Assembly (NCBI RefSeq): GCF_902805515.1
Contig: NZ_CADCTE010000073.1
Span: 1-48,452 of the forward strand
Origin: an uncultured Arthrobacter sp.
GTDB taxonomy: Bacteria > Actinomycetota > Actinomycetes > Actinomycetales > Micrococcaceae
Length of the DNA: 48,452 bases
Reading direction: 5' to 3'
The position numbers and the translations under genes were made by a program. Shown piece after piece: positions 1 to 8,762 of this stretch. Every line of letters begins with the position of its first letter. Positions within the stretch are counted from its first letter, which is position 1. Below the pieces are notes generated by a model. It saw only the letters and a program-made list of their open reading frames with translations. It searched no databases and was not told where the DNA came from.

Positions 1-2
1 CG

Positions 3-323
3 TACGAGCACAAGCCGTGGATCGACGTCATGTGGAAGCATCGGGTCCGGCTGAGCCTGTCAGGGTCACAACACAACTACGAACGGTCGTGTCCGGTGAA
101 CAACGACGACGAATGCGTCCGGGGCGGGATGACCGCATTCCAGGTGTCCACCGGGGGTATCGATCTCCGCCCCTTCACCAGCAGCCCGTCCTACATCGAG
201 AAGCGGTTCAGCGACACCCACGGGTTCCTCCGGCTGACACTCCGGGACGACGGGTCCTTCGACTGGAAGTTCGTTCCAACCTCCGGGCCGAGCAGGGACT
301 CGGGTACGCGTTCCGCACCATAA
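3..323 (+). CDS. Metallophosphoesterase, C-terminal part (cut by window edge)
   Basis: The frame is open from base 3 and ends at a TAA at 321-323; the 5' part lies outside the window. The protein resembles the C-terminal end of calcineurin-like or purple-acid-phosphatase-like secreted phosphatases. It shows the metal-site region as SGSQHNYER, then a glycine-rich GIDLRPF strand, a SDTHGFLRLTL strand and a short DWKFVPTSG tail. Most relatives read SGHQHNYER, so the first histidine of the GHxH motif is serine here; the metal-ligand histidine is kept. The first in-frame ATG (30) is internal to the domain, so it is not the start. It converges with the FMN reductase gene, 37 bases downstream. Confidence 0.75.
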   Translation, partial: YEHKPWIDVMWKHRVRLSLSGSQHNYERSCPVNNDDECVRGGMTAFQVSTGGIDLRPFTSSPSYIEKRFSDTHGFLRLTLRDDGSFDWKFVPTSGPSRDSGTRSAP

Positions 324-360
324 GAGACTGTCTCGGCGCCGACGTCGCCCGCCGACTCCG

Positions 361-1083
361 CTAGGCCCGTGCGGCGAAGGTGCCGCCGGTCGCCAGTCTC
401 ATCAGGTCGGTGTCGAAGGCGACCTCCGGAGCGGCCGTTGCGGGGCGGGCGCTCCCGGCGAAGGTGTGCTGGTACTGGCCCCAGGCGTCGTCGGTGATCG
501 CGGACCTGATGCCGGTAGTGACCATTGCCGCAAGTTCCGTCGCCGCACGTTCGATCCGGGTGGTGAGCGCCCTGTCTCCCCAGTCCTCCGGTGCCGCGAA
601 GAGCGAGGTGGGCGTGGTGAGCGTGCGCATGAACGCAAAGAGCGGCCGCAGCTGATCATCGATCACCAGTGCGTGCCGGGCACTGCCGCCGGTTGCCGCG
701 AGGACCACGGGCACGGCGATGAGGAGATCGTTGTCGAGGATGTCCATGAAGGCCTTGAACAGCCCGCTGATGCCTGCCTTGTAGATTGGGGTCGTCGCGA
801 TGACGGCGGCCGCGGCGGCGAGCCTGTCGATGGCGGCCTGGAGGTCCTCGTCAGGGAAACCGGAAACGATCGCCTGGGCGATGTTGGCGGCGAGGGGGCG
901 CAGCTCGATGATGCTGACCGCAGCCGGGATGCCCTGCCCTTTGAGGCGGTCCAGTGCTTTCTGGGCCAGGCGGTCGGCAAGCATCCGGGAGGAGGAGGTG
1001 TCGCTCATGCCTCCGCTGATGACCACGATGCTGCGGGTCGGCTCCGGGTCCGGGCGGGAGTTCTGGGAGGAGGTGGGGTTCAC
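361..1083 (-). CDS. NADPH-dependent FMN reductase, LLM-partnered (CE1759 type)
   Basis: This 240-residue flavodoxin-fold reductase is expected to supply reduced FMN to a luciferase-like monooxygenase. The N-terminal strand and loop (VVISGGMSDTSSSRMLAD, about residues 20-37) form the phosphate-binding part for FMN. The TTPIYKAGISGLFKAFMD segment (about 98-115) is the second conserved FMN-binding region of NADPH-dependent FMN reductases. Its start overlaps the stop of the MarR gene by four bases (ATGA), and the LLM oxidoreductase lies upstream on the same strand. Family knowledge links this reductase type with CE1758-type LLM oxidoreductases, and that is the arrangement here. The substrate of the pair is not known. 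Confidence 0.88.
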   Translation of the reverse strand: MNPTSSQNSRPDPEPTRSIVVISGGMSDTSSSRMLADRLAQKALDRLKGQGIPAAVSIIELRPLAANIAQAIVSGFPDEDLQAAIDRLAAAAAVIATTPIYKAGISGLFKAFMDILDNDLLIAVPVVLAATGGSARHALVIDDQLRPLFAFMRTLTTPTSLFAAPEDWGDRALTTRIERAATELAAMVTTGIRSAITDDAWGQYQHTFAGSARPATAAPEVAFDTDLMRLATGGTFAARA

Positions 1084-1571
1084 GAGGGGGTCCGTTCGGT
1101 GGTGGGCTTGTTCAGGAGGTCAGGATTGATCACTGCGGTGATCTGCCGGCAGAGGTCGCGAAGCTGTTCGAGCTGGGCGTGGCTGAGGGCGCTGGTCATT
1201 CTGGCAGCGACGGCCCGCGCGTGCTTCCGCCCCACCCGTCTTTGCGCTTCGGTTCCCGCGTCGGTTAGGAGAATGCGGGCTTCCCGCCGGTCCACGTGGT
1301 TCGGACGCTTTTCAACGAGCCCGCGCTCCTCAAGCCGCGTCACGAGTTTCGACATACCCGGCTGGGAGAGCAGGATCCTCCGGCCAAGGTCGCTGATTCC
1401 CAGTCCGCCGTCGGCCTTGGACAGGGTGAAGAGGACGTCGTACTCCCGGTTTGAGAGTTCATCCCAGATCTCGTCGGCGGCGAACCGCCGGCCAAGTGCG
1501 CTCTCTGCCTGAAGCAGGGCCTCCCAGGACTCATTCGCCAGCCGGATTTCGTTTCTGTCTTCCCGGTTCAT
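1080..1571 (-). CDS. MarR-family transcriptional regulator
   Basis: A 163-residue winged-helix regulator. The segment YDVLFTLSKADGGLGISDLGRRILLSQPGMSKLVTRLEERGLVEKRPNHVDRREARILLT, about residues 45-105, is a standard MarR helix-turn-helix and wing, with the DRR...ILLT signature. It sits between the LLM oxidoreductase and the FMN reductase, separated by 12 bases from the first and overlapping the second, so it is transcribed with the genes it probably controls. Two palindromic sites in front of the operon (2800-2817 and 2835-2852) are good candidates for its operators, which would make the operon autoregulated. The ligand cannot be read from the sequence. ATG start with a GGTGA-type ribosome-binding site. 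Confidence 0.88.
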   Translation of the reverse strand: MNREDRNEIRLANESWEALLQAESALGRRFAADEIWDELSNREYDVLFTLSKADGGLGISDLGRRILLSQPGMSKLVTRLEERGLVEKRPNHVDRREARILLTDAGTEAQRRVGRKHARAVAARMTSALSHAQLEQLRDLCRQITAVINPDLLNKPTTERTPS

Positions 1572-1583
1572 CGGATCACCCTT

Positions 1584-2774
1584 CTAGCCGATCAGCGGAT
1601 AGCGGGCCGGTGTCGCGGCGTCGCTGTCCTGGTAGGGCGAGGTGCCGGTGACGTTGTCCCCCCGGTTGGGGTTGGGGCGCGGCTGCCGCGGTGCGGCGTC
1701 GCCGTACTTTGCCTTCGTGAGGGACTCGTGGGTGGGGGCGTCCGCCGCACCAGGGGAACGCCGTGCGGCCATCTCCTTGCGCAGCACGGGAACAACCTCC
1801 GCGCCGAGCAGTTCGAGCTGGTCAAGCACGGCGGCCAGCGGCAGGCCCGAATGGTCCATGACCCAGAGCTGGCGCTGGTAGTCGCCGAACTTCTCCTGAA
1901 ATTCCAGGGTTTTGTCGATGATCTGCTGGGGGCTTCCGACGCTCAGCGGGGTCTGCTGCGCGTAGTACTCCAACGGGGCTCCGTGCCCGTAGACCGGCGC
2001 TTCGTCGAAGTACGGGCGGAACTCGCGCAGGGCGTCCTGGGAGCGCTTGGCGATGTACGCCTGCCCGCCGAGGCCCACGATCGCCTGGGCCCTGGTGCCG
2101 TGCCCGTAGTGCTCGAAGCGCTCGCGGTAGAGGTTGACCAGGGGCAGGAAGTGGAAGTTCGGGGCCAGGATGTTGTTCGCGAAGAATCCGTTGCCATAGT
2201 AGGCAGCCTGCTCGGCGATCTCCGGCGTGCGGATCGCGCCGTGCCAGACGAAGGGAGGCACGTCGTCCAGGGGCCGGGGACTGGAAGTGAATCCCTGGAG
2301 CGGGGTCCGGAAATTGCCTTCCCAGTCGACGACGTCTTCGCGCCACAGCCGGTGCAGCAGGTTGTAGTTCTCCAGCGCCAACGGCAGGCCCTGACGGATG
2401 TCCTTGCCGAACCACGGGTAGACCGGGACGGTGTTGCCGCGCCCGAGGGTCAGGTCCAGCCGGCCCTTGGCCAGATGCTGCGCCATCGCGTACTCCTCGG
2501 CGATGCGGACGGGATCGTTCGTCGTGATCAGGGTGACCGACGTCGAAAGAATGATCCGCTTGGTCAGGGCTGCGACATGGGCCAGCAGGGTTGTCGGCGA
2601 GGAGGAGAAGAACGGCGGGTTGTGGTGCTCGCCGATGGCGAAGACATCGAGGCCGACCTCCTCGGCCTTGACGGCCATCTTCACCGTTGCATCGATGCGT
2701 TCCGCCTCGCTGGGCGTGTAGCCCGTCACCGGGTTCCGTGTGATGTCGCTGACCGAGAAAATTCCGAACTGCAT
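1584..2774 (-). CDS. LLM-class flavin-dependent oxidoreductase (CE1758 type)
   Basis: A 396-residue luciferase-like monooxygenase, expected to use reduced FMN from the reductase two genes downstream. It opens with MQFGIFSVSDIT and carries the barrel strands of the family: VGLDVFAIGEHHNPPF, KRIILSTSVTLI, PVRIAEEYAMAQHLAKGRLDLTLGRG and the ADH-like stretch GLGGQAYIAKRSQDALREF. Family knowledge puts it in the CE1758 subgroup that is found beside CE1759-type FMN reductases. The C-terminal 60 residues, rich in Pro, Asn and Asp, are typical tail sequence. It is first gene of an LLM-marR-reductase operon. Start ATG is preceded by GAAAGG. The physiological substrate is unknown. Confidence 0.9.
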   Translation of the reverse strand: MQFGIFSVSDITRNPVTGYTPSEAERIDATVKMAVKAEEVGLDVFAIGEHHNPPFFSSSPTTLLAHVAALTKRIILSTSVTLITTNDPVRIAEEYAMAQHLAKGRLDLTLGRGNTVPVYPWFGKDIRQGLPLALENYNLLHRLWREDVVDWEGNFRTPLQGFTSSPRPLDDVPPFVWHGAIRTPEIAEQAAYYGNGFFANNILAPNFHFLPLVNLYRERFEHYGHGTRAQAIVGLGGQAYIAKRSQDALREFRPYFDEAPVYGHGAPLEYYAQQTPLSVGSPQQIIDKTLEFQEKFGDYQRQLWVMDHSGLPLAAVLDQLELLGAEVVPVLRKEMAARRSPGAADAPTHESLTKAKYGDAAPRQPRPNPNRGDNVTGTSPYQDSDAATPARYPLIG

Positions 2775-2799
2775 CGTAGGTGCCTTTCACTGGAGGAAC

Positions 2800-2817
2800 T
2801 ACATAACCAGTTATGTA
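2800..2817. promoter_or_regulatory. Palindromic operator candidate, site 1 (MarR)
   Basis: TACATAACCAGTTATGTA is a perfect inverted repeat with 8-base arms around a CA centre. It lies 26 bases upstream of the LLM start, next to the ribosome-binding site. Size and symmetry suit a MarR dimer, and the operon encodes a MarR protein. Confidence 0.6.
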
Positions 2818-2834
2818 TCTTGCCCGTATAACGG

Positions 2835-2852
2835 TGCATAACCAGTGATGTA
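2835..2852. promoter_or_regulatory. Palindromic operator candidate, site 2 (MarR)
   Basis: TGCATAACCAGTGATGTA keeps the core of site 1 (CATAACCAGTxATG) with imperfect arms. The two centres are 35 bases apart, on roughly the same side-spacing as 3.3 helical turns, and the AT-rich bases between them would hold the LLM operon promoter. Confidence 0.5.
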
Positions 2853-3031
2853 TTCCTCCGCCCTCAGTGACATGCAGCACCAGGCCCTGCAGCTCCGGCC
2901 CACCGTAACGTGATCTTGGTACGGCCGAAATGTCACCGCAATGCAGGTTCGTCATGCTGAAGCCATGAAGCGGACAGTGGATCACCCGTCTACAGGGTGA
3001 CATCACTGCATTCCAAGGAAGGGTTTTCATT

Positions 3032-3685
3032 ATGCGAGTCGGTCTCATCAGGGCTCTATCCACCACTGACCGTCGGCTGCTCCACGCCCACGGGCGCCTG
3101 CTGCACCATGTCTTCGGGTACGAGGTGACCACCCGGTGCATTCCCGACCAGCCGCACGGCGTCCATGACGCGGCATCATATGAAGCGGCGGGTCCCAAGG
3201 TCGCTGAGCTGGCCCGTGAGCTGGCAGGAGGGGTCGACGCCCTGATCATCAGCTGCGCTGCGGATCCCGGACTCGAGGAAACCCGCGCCGCCGTCGGGAT
3301 TCCCGTCATTGGGGCCGGTTCCGCCGCAGCAGCGGCTGCCCTCGCCTACGGCGGCCGCGTCGGCGTGCTGGGACTGAAACACCCGGTGCCCACACCGATT
3401 TCCAGCGCCCTGGGGGAGCGGATGATCCTGCCCGCTGGATCCGACGGCGTGGAGACTTCCAACGGCTTCCTGCTGCCCACCGGCATCTTCACCTCCCTGT
3501 CAGGAGCGCAGATGCTTGCCGACGCGGGGGCCGACGTCATCCTGCAGGCGAGCACGGGCCTGAGCAGCATCGGCATGGCAGGGGTGCTGCGCCGTAAGCT
3601 CGGCCTTCCGGTCATTGACGCCGTGACGGCTGCCGGCTCCATGCTGACCGCAGCCATATCGATGCGAACCCCCCAACCCGTGTAG
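3032..3685 (+). CDS. Aspartate/glutamate/hydantoin racemase-family protein
   Basis: A 217-residue protein of the Asp/Glu/hydantoin racemase superfamily, which invert an alpha-carbon with two cysteines. The first catalytic cysteine is present in ALIISCAADPGLEE (about residues 71-84). The strand-loop where the second cysteine is normally found (CTG) reads ILQASTGLSSIG here, with serine in its place. Two-base racemization should therefore be impaired, so the enzyme may do a one-base reaction or something else. The conserved IPVIGAGSAAAAAAL and GRVGVLGL strands support the fold. It is divergent from the LLM operon, with a GGAAGGG ribosome-binding site. No hydantoinase or carbamoylase gene is close by. 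Confidence 0.78.
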   Translation: MRVGLIRALSTTDRRLLHAHGRLLHHVFGYEVTTRCIPDQPHGVHDAASYEAAGPKVAELARELAGGVDALIISCAADPGLEETRAAVGIPVIGAGSAAAAAALAYGGRVGVLGLKHPVPTPISSALGERMILPAGSDGVETSNGFLLPTGIFTSLSGAQMLADAGADVILQASTGLSSIGMAGVLRRKLGLPVIDAVTAAGSMLTAAISMRTPQPV

Positions 3686-3797
3686 GAAAGACCCCGGCCG
3701 GTACGCCTTCATCCTGCAACCGGACCCGGGCTCCGGCAGAGTCCACTTCAGGGGTCGCGCGGCCCACGGTCGAGTTCTGCCCGCGGGCCGCACCGCG

Positions 3798-4454
3798 CTA
3801 GTCACCGCGTCCGGCCTCGGTGCTGATGCACAGCCGGTTGCCTTGGGAGTCTGTGGCCACTACCCACATGGGTGCATGTTGATGATCGAGGGTTGCACCA
3901 GCGTTTGCCAGAGCATCCACAGTCGAGGCGCTTTCGCTGAAGGGGACAGTGACGTCCACGTGAAGACGATTCACGCTGGGAGTAGGGGACTCCTGAAACC
4001 AGACGGCCGGACCCCTGCCATAGGGATCGGTCAGGCTTCCGTCCTCCCGCATCTTGTAGCCCAGAGCCGTTCGCCAGACTTCCGAAATGGCTTCCGGAGC
4101 ATCGGTGTCGATGGCTATCTCCACTGTGCGCAGGAGTTCCGGGAGAGGCGTGACGCCGTGGGCCTGGGCCTGCTTCGATATCTCGCGGGCCAACCTCACG
4201 TCACGCGCCGTCACCCTGTCTCCGGCATCGTGCGACGTGAGCGTGATGAACAAGGTGTCATACCGCCAGTCCACATCAGGGTGGTGGTTGGATTCCTGTG
4301 CCAGCCCACCGATGGTGGCAAGCAGATCCAATGCAGCAGCGGATGATTTACACCTAATTGCAGTCCGCAAAGCACCCAAACCGTAGCGCCATTCCGGCAG
4401 CTCGAGCAGATTTGCGTGGATTTCCTCCTGGTTCAGAACATCTCCTGCTGGCAT
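3798..4454 (-). CDS. Pterin-4a-carbinolamine dehydratase fused to a VOC domain
   Basis: Residues 1-100 are a pterin-4a-carbinolamine dehydratase (PCD/DCoH) domain, with the active-site run ESNHHPDVDWRYDTLFITL followed by SHDAGDRVTARDVRLA. Residues about 108-215 are a glyoxalase-like VOC domain (TVEIAIDTDAPEAISEVWRTALGY ... DSQGNRLCI). PCD enzymes recycle 4a-hydroxytetrahydrobiopterin made by aromatic amino acid hydroxylases; a PCD-VOC fusion is a form seen in actinobacteria. No hydroxylase gene is in the window, so its partner is unclear. ATG start with a very strong GGAGGAG ribosome-binding site 6 bases upstream. It is 39 bases upstream of the permease stop, on the same strand. Confidence 0.88.
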   Translation of the reverse strand: MPAGDVLNQEEIHANLLELPEWRYGLGALRTAIRCKSSAAALDLLATIGGLAQESNHHPDVDWRYDTLFITLTSHDAGDRVTARDVRLAREISKQAQAHGVTPLPELLRTVEIAIDTDAPEAISEVWRTALGYKMREDGSLTDPYGRGPAVWFQESPTPSVNRLHVDVTVPFSESASTVDALANAGATLDHQHAPMWVVATDSQGNRLCISTEAGRGD

Positions 4455-4493
4455 GGTTTTCTCCTCCGGCTTTCGATCCTCGGATGTCCCGGG

Positions 4494-6434
4494 TCAGCCT
4501 ACGTGTACCCAGGGCCTGCGGGACAGATCAGGCTCGGCCTCGCGCAGCACCTCCCGGGTGACGGGTGCGATTTCACCTTCACCCAGGATGAGGAATTTGA
4601 CGAGATTGACCAGGGGGTTGCCTTCGGTCCAGCGGAAGTAGACATGCGGCATGAGCCCGGTGATGTCCCGGAGGTGGAGCATCACGGCGGCGATGGTGTT
4701 GGGCACGTTCGAGCTGTGGACCTGGAGGATGCGGAATCCATGGCGGGTCACCCCGCGAACGTGGAGGTGCGTTTCAAACTCGGACGAGTCATCGACGATG
4801 ACCTCAATGAACAAGGGATCATCTGACGGGCTGAGGTGGCTAACGGTGCAGGCGTGCTGGAATTTGCGGCGGTAGGCCGCGGCGTTGAGCCGCTGGGGCT
4901 CGTGGGCGATCAGCGAGATCTGCCCGGAGTCCTGCGCCGCGACGAAGGACAACGCCCGGTCATCGAGGGTGATCGTGGCGGCACGCAGTTCAAATGCCCG
5001 GCGCGCCCTCGAGGCCAAGGACACCACGAGGATTCCGAGGATGAACAGGGCCGCGATGCCGGCGCCGTCCGGCCTTTCCCACACGTTGGTGAGGGTGGTC
5101 CAGATCAGGATCACGGAGATGATCCCGAAGCCGAGCGCGGCCGGGTGCTGGGCACGGCGGCGGGCGGACAGCGTGACGGCCACCGATGCCGAGGTGATCA
5201 GCACCAGCACCCCGGTCGCGTAGGCGCCGCTCTGGGCCTCGACGTCGGCCTCGAAGGCGAGGGTGACCACGGCGGCGATGAGAGTGAAGACCAGAACCAT
5301 GGGCCGGACTGCCCGCGACCAGGCCGGGGCCATGCCGTAGCGGGGCAGGTACCGCGGGACGAGGTTGAGCAGCCCGGTCATGGCGGAGGCACCGGCGAAC
5401 CAGAGAATGGCGATAGTGCTGACGTCGTAGAGGGTGCCGAAGCCCTCGCCGAGGTATTTGTGGGCGAGGTAGGCCAGAGCGCGGCCGCTGGCCTCGCCGC
5501 CCTCCTCGAACTCCTCCGCCGGGATGAGCAGGGTCGTCACGAAGCTTGAGGCGATCAGGAAGCCGCTCATGATCACGGCCGCCGAAGTCAGCAGTTTCTG
5601 CGCCCCGATGATCCGCCCCTGGGGCCTTTCGTGAGTGTCGCCCGGGGCGCCCTTGATCTGCGGCATGACCACGACGCCGGTCTCGAACCCCGAGAGCCCG
5701 AGCGCGAGCCGGGGGAAGACCAGCAGCGCGACGGCGACCACGGCGACGGGGTTGCTGTGCTGGGCGGTGAGGGTGATCCACCAGTTGCCGACGGGTGCGG
5801 GATTGGCGGTGATCTCGGCGGCGGCGGTCACGACGACGACGAGGTTCAGGGCGAGGAAGGCGGCGACCAGGGCGACGGCGATACCGATCGCCTCGTGGAA
5901 CCCACGGAGGAAGACGACGGCGAGGAGCACCAGGAACACCAGGGTCAAGGCCACCTCCTGGCCGTGCAGCCAGGAGGGCGCGAACGGGTTTTCGATCAGG
6001 TGGGCGGTGGCGTCGGCGGCGGAGAGAGTGATGGTGATGATGAAGCTGGTGGCGGCGAACCCCAGCAGGGCGAGCACGAACACCTTGCCCTTCCATCTGG
6101 GCAGCAGCTTCTCCAGCATCGCGATCGAGCCCTCGCCATTGGGGCTTTCCCTTGCCACCCGCTTGTAGACAGGCAGTGCACCGAACAAGGTGACCGCCAC
6201 GAGGATGAGTGTGGCGATGGGAGCCAGGGCGCCGGCCGCGGCGGCGGCGATGGCCGGCTGGTACCCGAGGGTTGAGAAGTAATCCACCCCGGTCAGGCAC
6301 ATCACCTTCCACCAGGGCTGCACTGCGGATTTGGGCCGGCGCTGGGGTCGGCGCTGGTTCTCGTCGTCGAGGAGCCAGTGACCGAGCCGGCGGGCCCGGC
6401 GGGACTGGATGACGTGCTCTAGGGTTGCGCTCAC
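4494..6434 (-). CDS. APC-superfamily permease, probable KimA-like potassium importer
   Basis: A 646-residue protein with about 12 membrane segments and a soluble C-terminal third (from about residue 480). I chose GTG at 6434 because upstream codons overlap the response-regulator gene. TM1 region [10 protein letters not shown] has Asp51 and Tyr58 seven residues apart, the spacing of the TM1 potassium-site Asp and Tyr known from Kim[11 protein letters not shown] carries an acidic residue where APC proteins place one in TM6. The tail ends in a KUP-like segment ([25 protein letters not shown]). Many annotations would say amino acid permease. Placement behind a KdpDE-like pair supports potassium transport, which remains an inference. 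No riboswitch was recognised in the 116-base leader. Confidence 0.8.
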   Translation of the reverse strand: MSATLEHVIQSRRARRLGHWLLDDENQRRPQRRPKSAVQPWWKVMCLTGVDYFSTLGYQPAIAAAAAGALAPIATLILVAVTLFGALPVYKRVARESPNGEGSIAMLEKLLPRWKGKVFVLALLGFAATSFIITITLSAADATAHLIENPFAPSWLHGQEVALTLVFLVLLAVVFLRGFHEAIGIAVALVAAFLALNLVVVVTAAAEITANPAPVGNWWITLTAQHSNPVAVVAVALLVFPRLALGLSGFETGVVVMPQIKGAPGDTHERPQGRIIGAQKLLTSAAVIMSGFLIASSFVTTLLIPAEEFEEGGEASGRALAYLAHKYLGEGFGTLYDVSTIAILWFAGASAMTGLLNLVPRYLPRYGMAPAWSRAVRPMVLVFTLIAAVVTLAFEADVEAQSGAYATGVLVLITSASVAVTLSARRRAQHPAALGFGIISVILIWTTLTNVWERPDGAGIAALFILGILVVSLASRARRAFELRAATITLDDRALSFVAAQDSGQISLIAHEPQRLNAAAYRRKFQHACTVSHLSPSDDPLFIEVIVDDSSEFETHLHVRGVTRHGFRILQVHSSNVPNTIAAVMLHLRDITGLMPHVYFRWTEGNPLVNLVKFLILGEGEIAPVTREVLREAEPDLSRRPWVHVG

Positions 6435-6550
6435 GGGCTCGAATCTACGCCCGGCCTGATGGGGCAAGCGCGCTTCTTGATGGATCCTTAACACCCTCAC
6501 TGGGGCTTTCCGGGCTAAGGCCTTCCACGCGAACGGCCGGGCCGCGCGGA

Positions 6551-7225
6551 TCAGGGCTCGAACCGGTATCCCATCCCGCTTTCGGTGATGAAGTAGCGCG
6601 GACGGGCCGGGTCGGGTTCGAGCTTGCGCCGCAGCTGGTTCAGGTACACCCGCAGGTACTGCACCTCCCGGGCATAGGCCGGACCCCAGACCTCCAGCAG
6701 CAGTTTCTGTTGTGTGACGAGCTGGCCTGGGTTCCGCACCAGCAGCTCGACGAGCCGCCATTCGGTGGGGGTCAGGCGTACCTGTTCGCCGCGGCGCTCG
6801 GCCTTCCTGCCCGCAAGGTCCAGCCGGAAGTCGCCGGTGGTGACCACGGGTGTCCCCGGAGCCGCGGCAGAGCGCCGCTCCGCTGCACGCAGGCGCGCCA
6901 GCAGCTCTTCGAGGCCGAAGGGTTTGGTCACATAGTCGTCGGCTCCGGCATCCAGTGCCTCGACCTTGTCCTCGGGACCGTGGCGGGCGGACAGCACGAT
7001 GATCGGCACCTGGGTCCAGGCCCGCAGGCCGGCGATGACCTGCACCCCGTCCATGTCCGGCAGCCCCAGGTCAAGGAGCACCAGGTCGGGGCGGTGCTCG
7101 GAGGCGGCCGAAAGGGCGGATGCGCCGTCGACGGCGATCACCGGGTGGTAGCCGTGGGTGCGCAGGTTGATCTGCAGCGCGCGCAGCAGCTGCGGTTCGT
7201 CCTCCACTACCAGCACCGTGGTCAC
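6551..7225 (-). CDS. OmpR-family response regulator, KdpE-like
   Basis: A 224-residue response regulator. The receiver domain (residues 1-120) has the acidic pair in VVEDEPQ, the phosphoacceptor Asp in [13 protein letters not shown], the Thr/Ser in IIVLSARHG and the Lys in DDYVTKPFG. Residues about 128-224 form a winged-helix DNA-binding domain ([44 protein letters not shown]). These segments match KdpE closely. It overlaps the sensor-kinase gene by 4 bases and is followed by the permease gene, so its likely target is the permease and its own operon. No kdpFABC genes are in the window. Confidence 0.9.
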   Translation of the reverse strand: MTTVLVVEDEPQLLRALQINLRTHGYHPVIAVDGASALSAASEHRPDLVLLDLGLPDMDGVQVIAGLRAWTQVPIIVLSARHGPEDKVEALDAGADDYVTKPFGLEELLARLRAAERRSAAAPGTPVVTTGDFRLDLAGRKAERRGEQVRLTPTEWRLVELLVRNPGQLVTQQKLLLEVWGPAYAREVQYLRVYLNQLRRKLEPDPARPRYFITESGMGYRFEP

Positions 7226-8691
7226 AGTCGAACCCCCGTTGAAAGGGGCAGTCGGATGATCATGATCAGACCGCCACCCGGTGCCGGTTCGGCAAGCAGT
7301 TCCCCGCCCATCACTTCGGTGAACCCGCGGGCGACCGCCAGGCCCAGTCCCACGCCGGCGGGGCCGGCATCGTCCAGGCGCTGGAAGGGTTGAAACATGC
7401 GCACCATCCCGTCGGCGCCGACTCCGGGTCCATGGTCGCGGATGCGCAGTTCGCCCGCCGGGAAGCCCCCGAGGGTGCCGGAAACCGCAGACGTGACCAC
7501 GATGTCGGTGCTGCCCGCATGCTTCTGCGCGTTCTCGGCGAGATTGGCGATGACCCGTTCGAGCATGCCGAAGTCCGCCTGCACCGGGGGAGCGTTGGGC
7601 TCGAGCAGAATCCGCACATTCGCCGACGGCAGCCCCCGCACGGCGGCGCCGACCACGTCCGGCCAGTGCACGGGCCCCAGGTGCGCGGTTGCTGCATCGC
7701 CGCTCAGCCGCGACATGTCGAGCAGATTGTCGATCAGCGACGCCAGCCGGTCCGATGAGGCCTCGATGGTGCCAAGCAGCTCGTCCTCTTCCTCAGGGGA
7801 AAAGTCGACGCCGGGCTGCCGCAGGCTGGTGACCGCCAGCTTAATCCCGGCAAGCGGTGTTCGCAGGTCATGGGAGACCGCCCGCAGAATCGCGGTGCGC
7901 ATAACGTTTCCCTCAGCCAGCCGGCGGTTCTCCTCGGCGCTGGCGGACAGCTGCTGACGCTGACGCAACGCCGCCAGCTGGGACCCGAAAGCCACAAGCA
8001 GCCGCTGCTCCCGGGACGTCAGAGGCCGGCCGTACAGCACCAGCTTCAATCCACCGGGAACCCGGATTGCAGGATCCCGGTCGCCGGCCGTCCCACGTGC
8101 CGGCAGATCCCCTCCCTCGGAAGCCGACGGCGCGCCGTCCACGGCGAGCATCGTCCAGGTGCCGGGCCCGGTAGCGCGGGCGTCGTCCCCCTCATCCCGG
8201 ACAAACAGCGAGGCTCCTGCCATACCGAAATGGGTGCGTACATGGTGGAGGAAGCCCTGGAGCGTGTCCTCCGCGGCCAGCACGCCCCGGGCAAGTTCAC
8301 CCAGCGTCGCGGCATCCGCCGACGCGATGGCGGCCTCCCGGGAACGACGGGACGCAAGTCCGACCACCAGGGACACCGAGACCGCAACGGCCACGAAAAT
8401 CACCAGGGTGAGCAGGTTCTCGGCGTCGGCGATCTCCAGGGAACCGAACGGCTCCGTCGAGAAGTAATTAAGGATCAGGCTGCTCCACAGCGCACCCAGC
8501 AGCGCAGGCCACAGCCCGCCGACCAACGCAACCGCCACCACCCCGGCGACCTGCAGCAGGACGTCGGCGGCCAGGAAATCACCGCCCGCGGCGAACGTGC
8601 CCCACTCCAAAAGCGGCGGAAGAGCCAATGCCAAAGCAAATCCAACGAGGGTACGCACACGGCCAAGTTCCGGTGCCGCTAATCGAGCCAT
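7222..8691 (-). CDS. KdpD-like sensor histidine kinase without the cytoplasmic N-terminal KdpD domain
   Basis: A 489-residue kinase from ATG 8691, which has a GAGG site 8 bases upstream; starts at 8712 and 8757 are possible. Residues about 8-115 hold four membrane segments of the DUF4118 type found in KdpD. A GAF-like region follows, then HisKA with the phosphoacceptor His in AVSHDLRTPLAGIKL, and an ATPase domain with NLAENAQKHA (N box), DHGPGVG (G1) and GVGLGLAVARG (G2). Full-length KdpD has about 400 additional N-terminal residues with Kdp and Usp domains; these are absent, as in many actinobacterial relatives. The stop overlaps the regulator start by 4 bases. Confidence 0.87.
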   Translation of the reverse strand: MARLAAPELGRVRTLVGFALALALPPLLEWGTFAAGGDFLAADVLLQVAGVVAVALVGGLWPALLGALWSSLILNYFSTEPFGSLEIADAENLLTLVIFVAVAVSVSLVVGLASRRSREAAIASADAATLGELARGVLAAEDTLQGFLHHVRTHFGMAGASLFVRDEGDDARATGPGTWTMLAVDGAPSASEGGDLPARGTAGDRDPAIRVPGGLKLVLYGRPLTSREQRLLVAFGSQLAALRQRQQLSASAEENRRLAEGNVMRTAILRAVSHDLRTPLAGIKLAVTSLRQPGVDFSPEEEDELLGTIEASSDRLASLIDNLLDMSRLSGDAATAHLGPVHWPDVVGAAVRGLPSANVRILLEPNAPPVQADFGMLERVIANLAENAQKHAGSTDIVVTSAVSGTLGGFPAGELRIRDHGPGVGADGMVRMFQPFQRLDDAGPAGVGLGLAVARGFTEVMGGELLAEPAPGGGLIMIIRLPLSTGVRL

Positions 8692-8762
8692 CCCGTAATC
8701 CTCGCAGGTCATCCGCGCTTGGCACCTATCCGAACACCCGAGGAGCAGAGGCCGCACTCCTC

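Noticed and set aside
466-1512. 348-codon open frame on the + strand
   Set aside because: It is antisense to the FMN reductase and MarR genes, has an Arg/Gly/Asp-biased shadow composition and no recognisable domain.
1822-3309. 495-codon open frame on the minus strand
   Set aside because: It overlaps the LLM gene in another frame and the racemase gene antisense; low-complexity Arg/Pro/Gly sequence typical of high-GC shadows.
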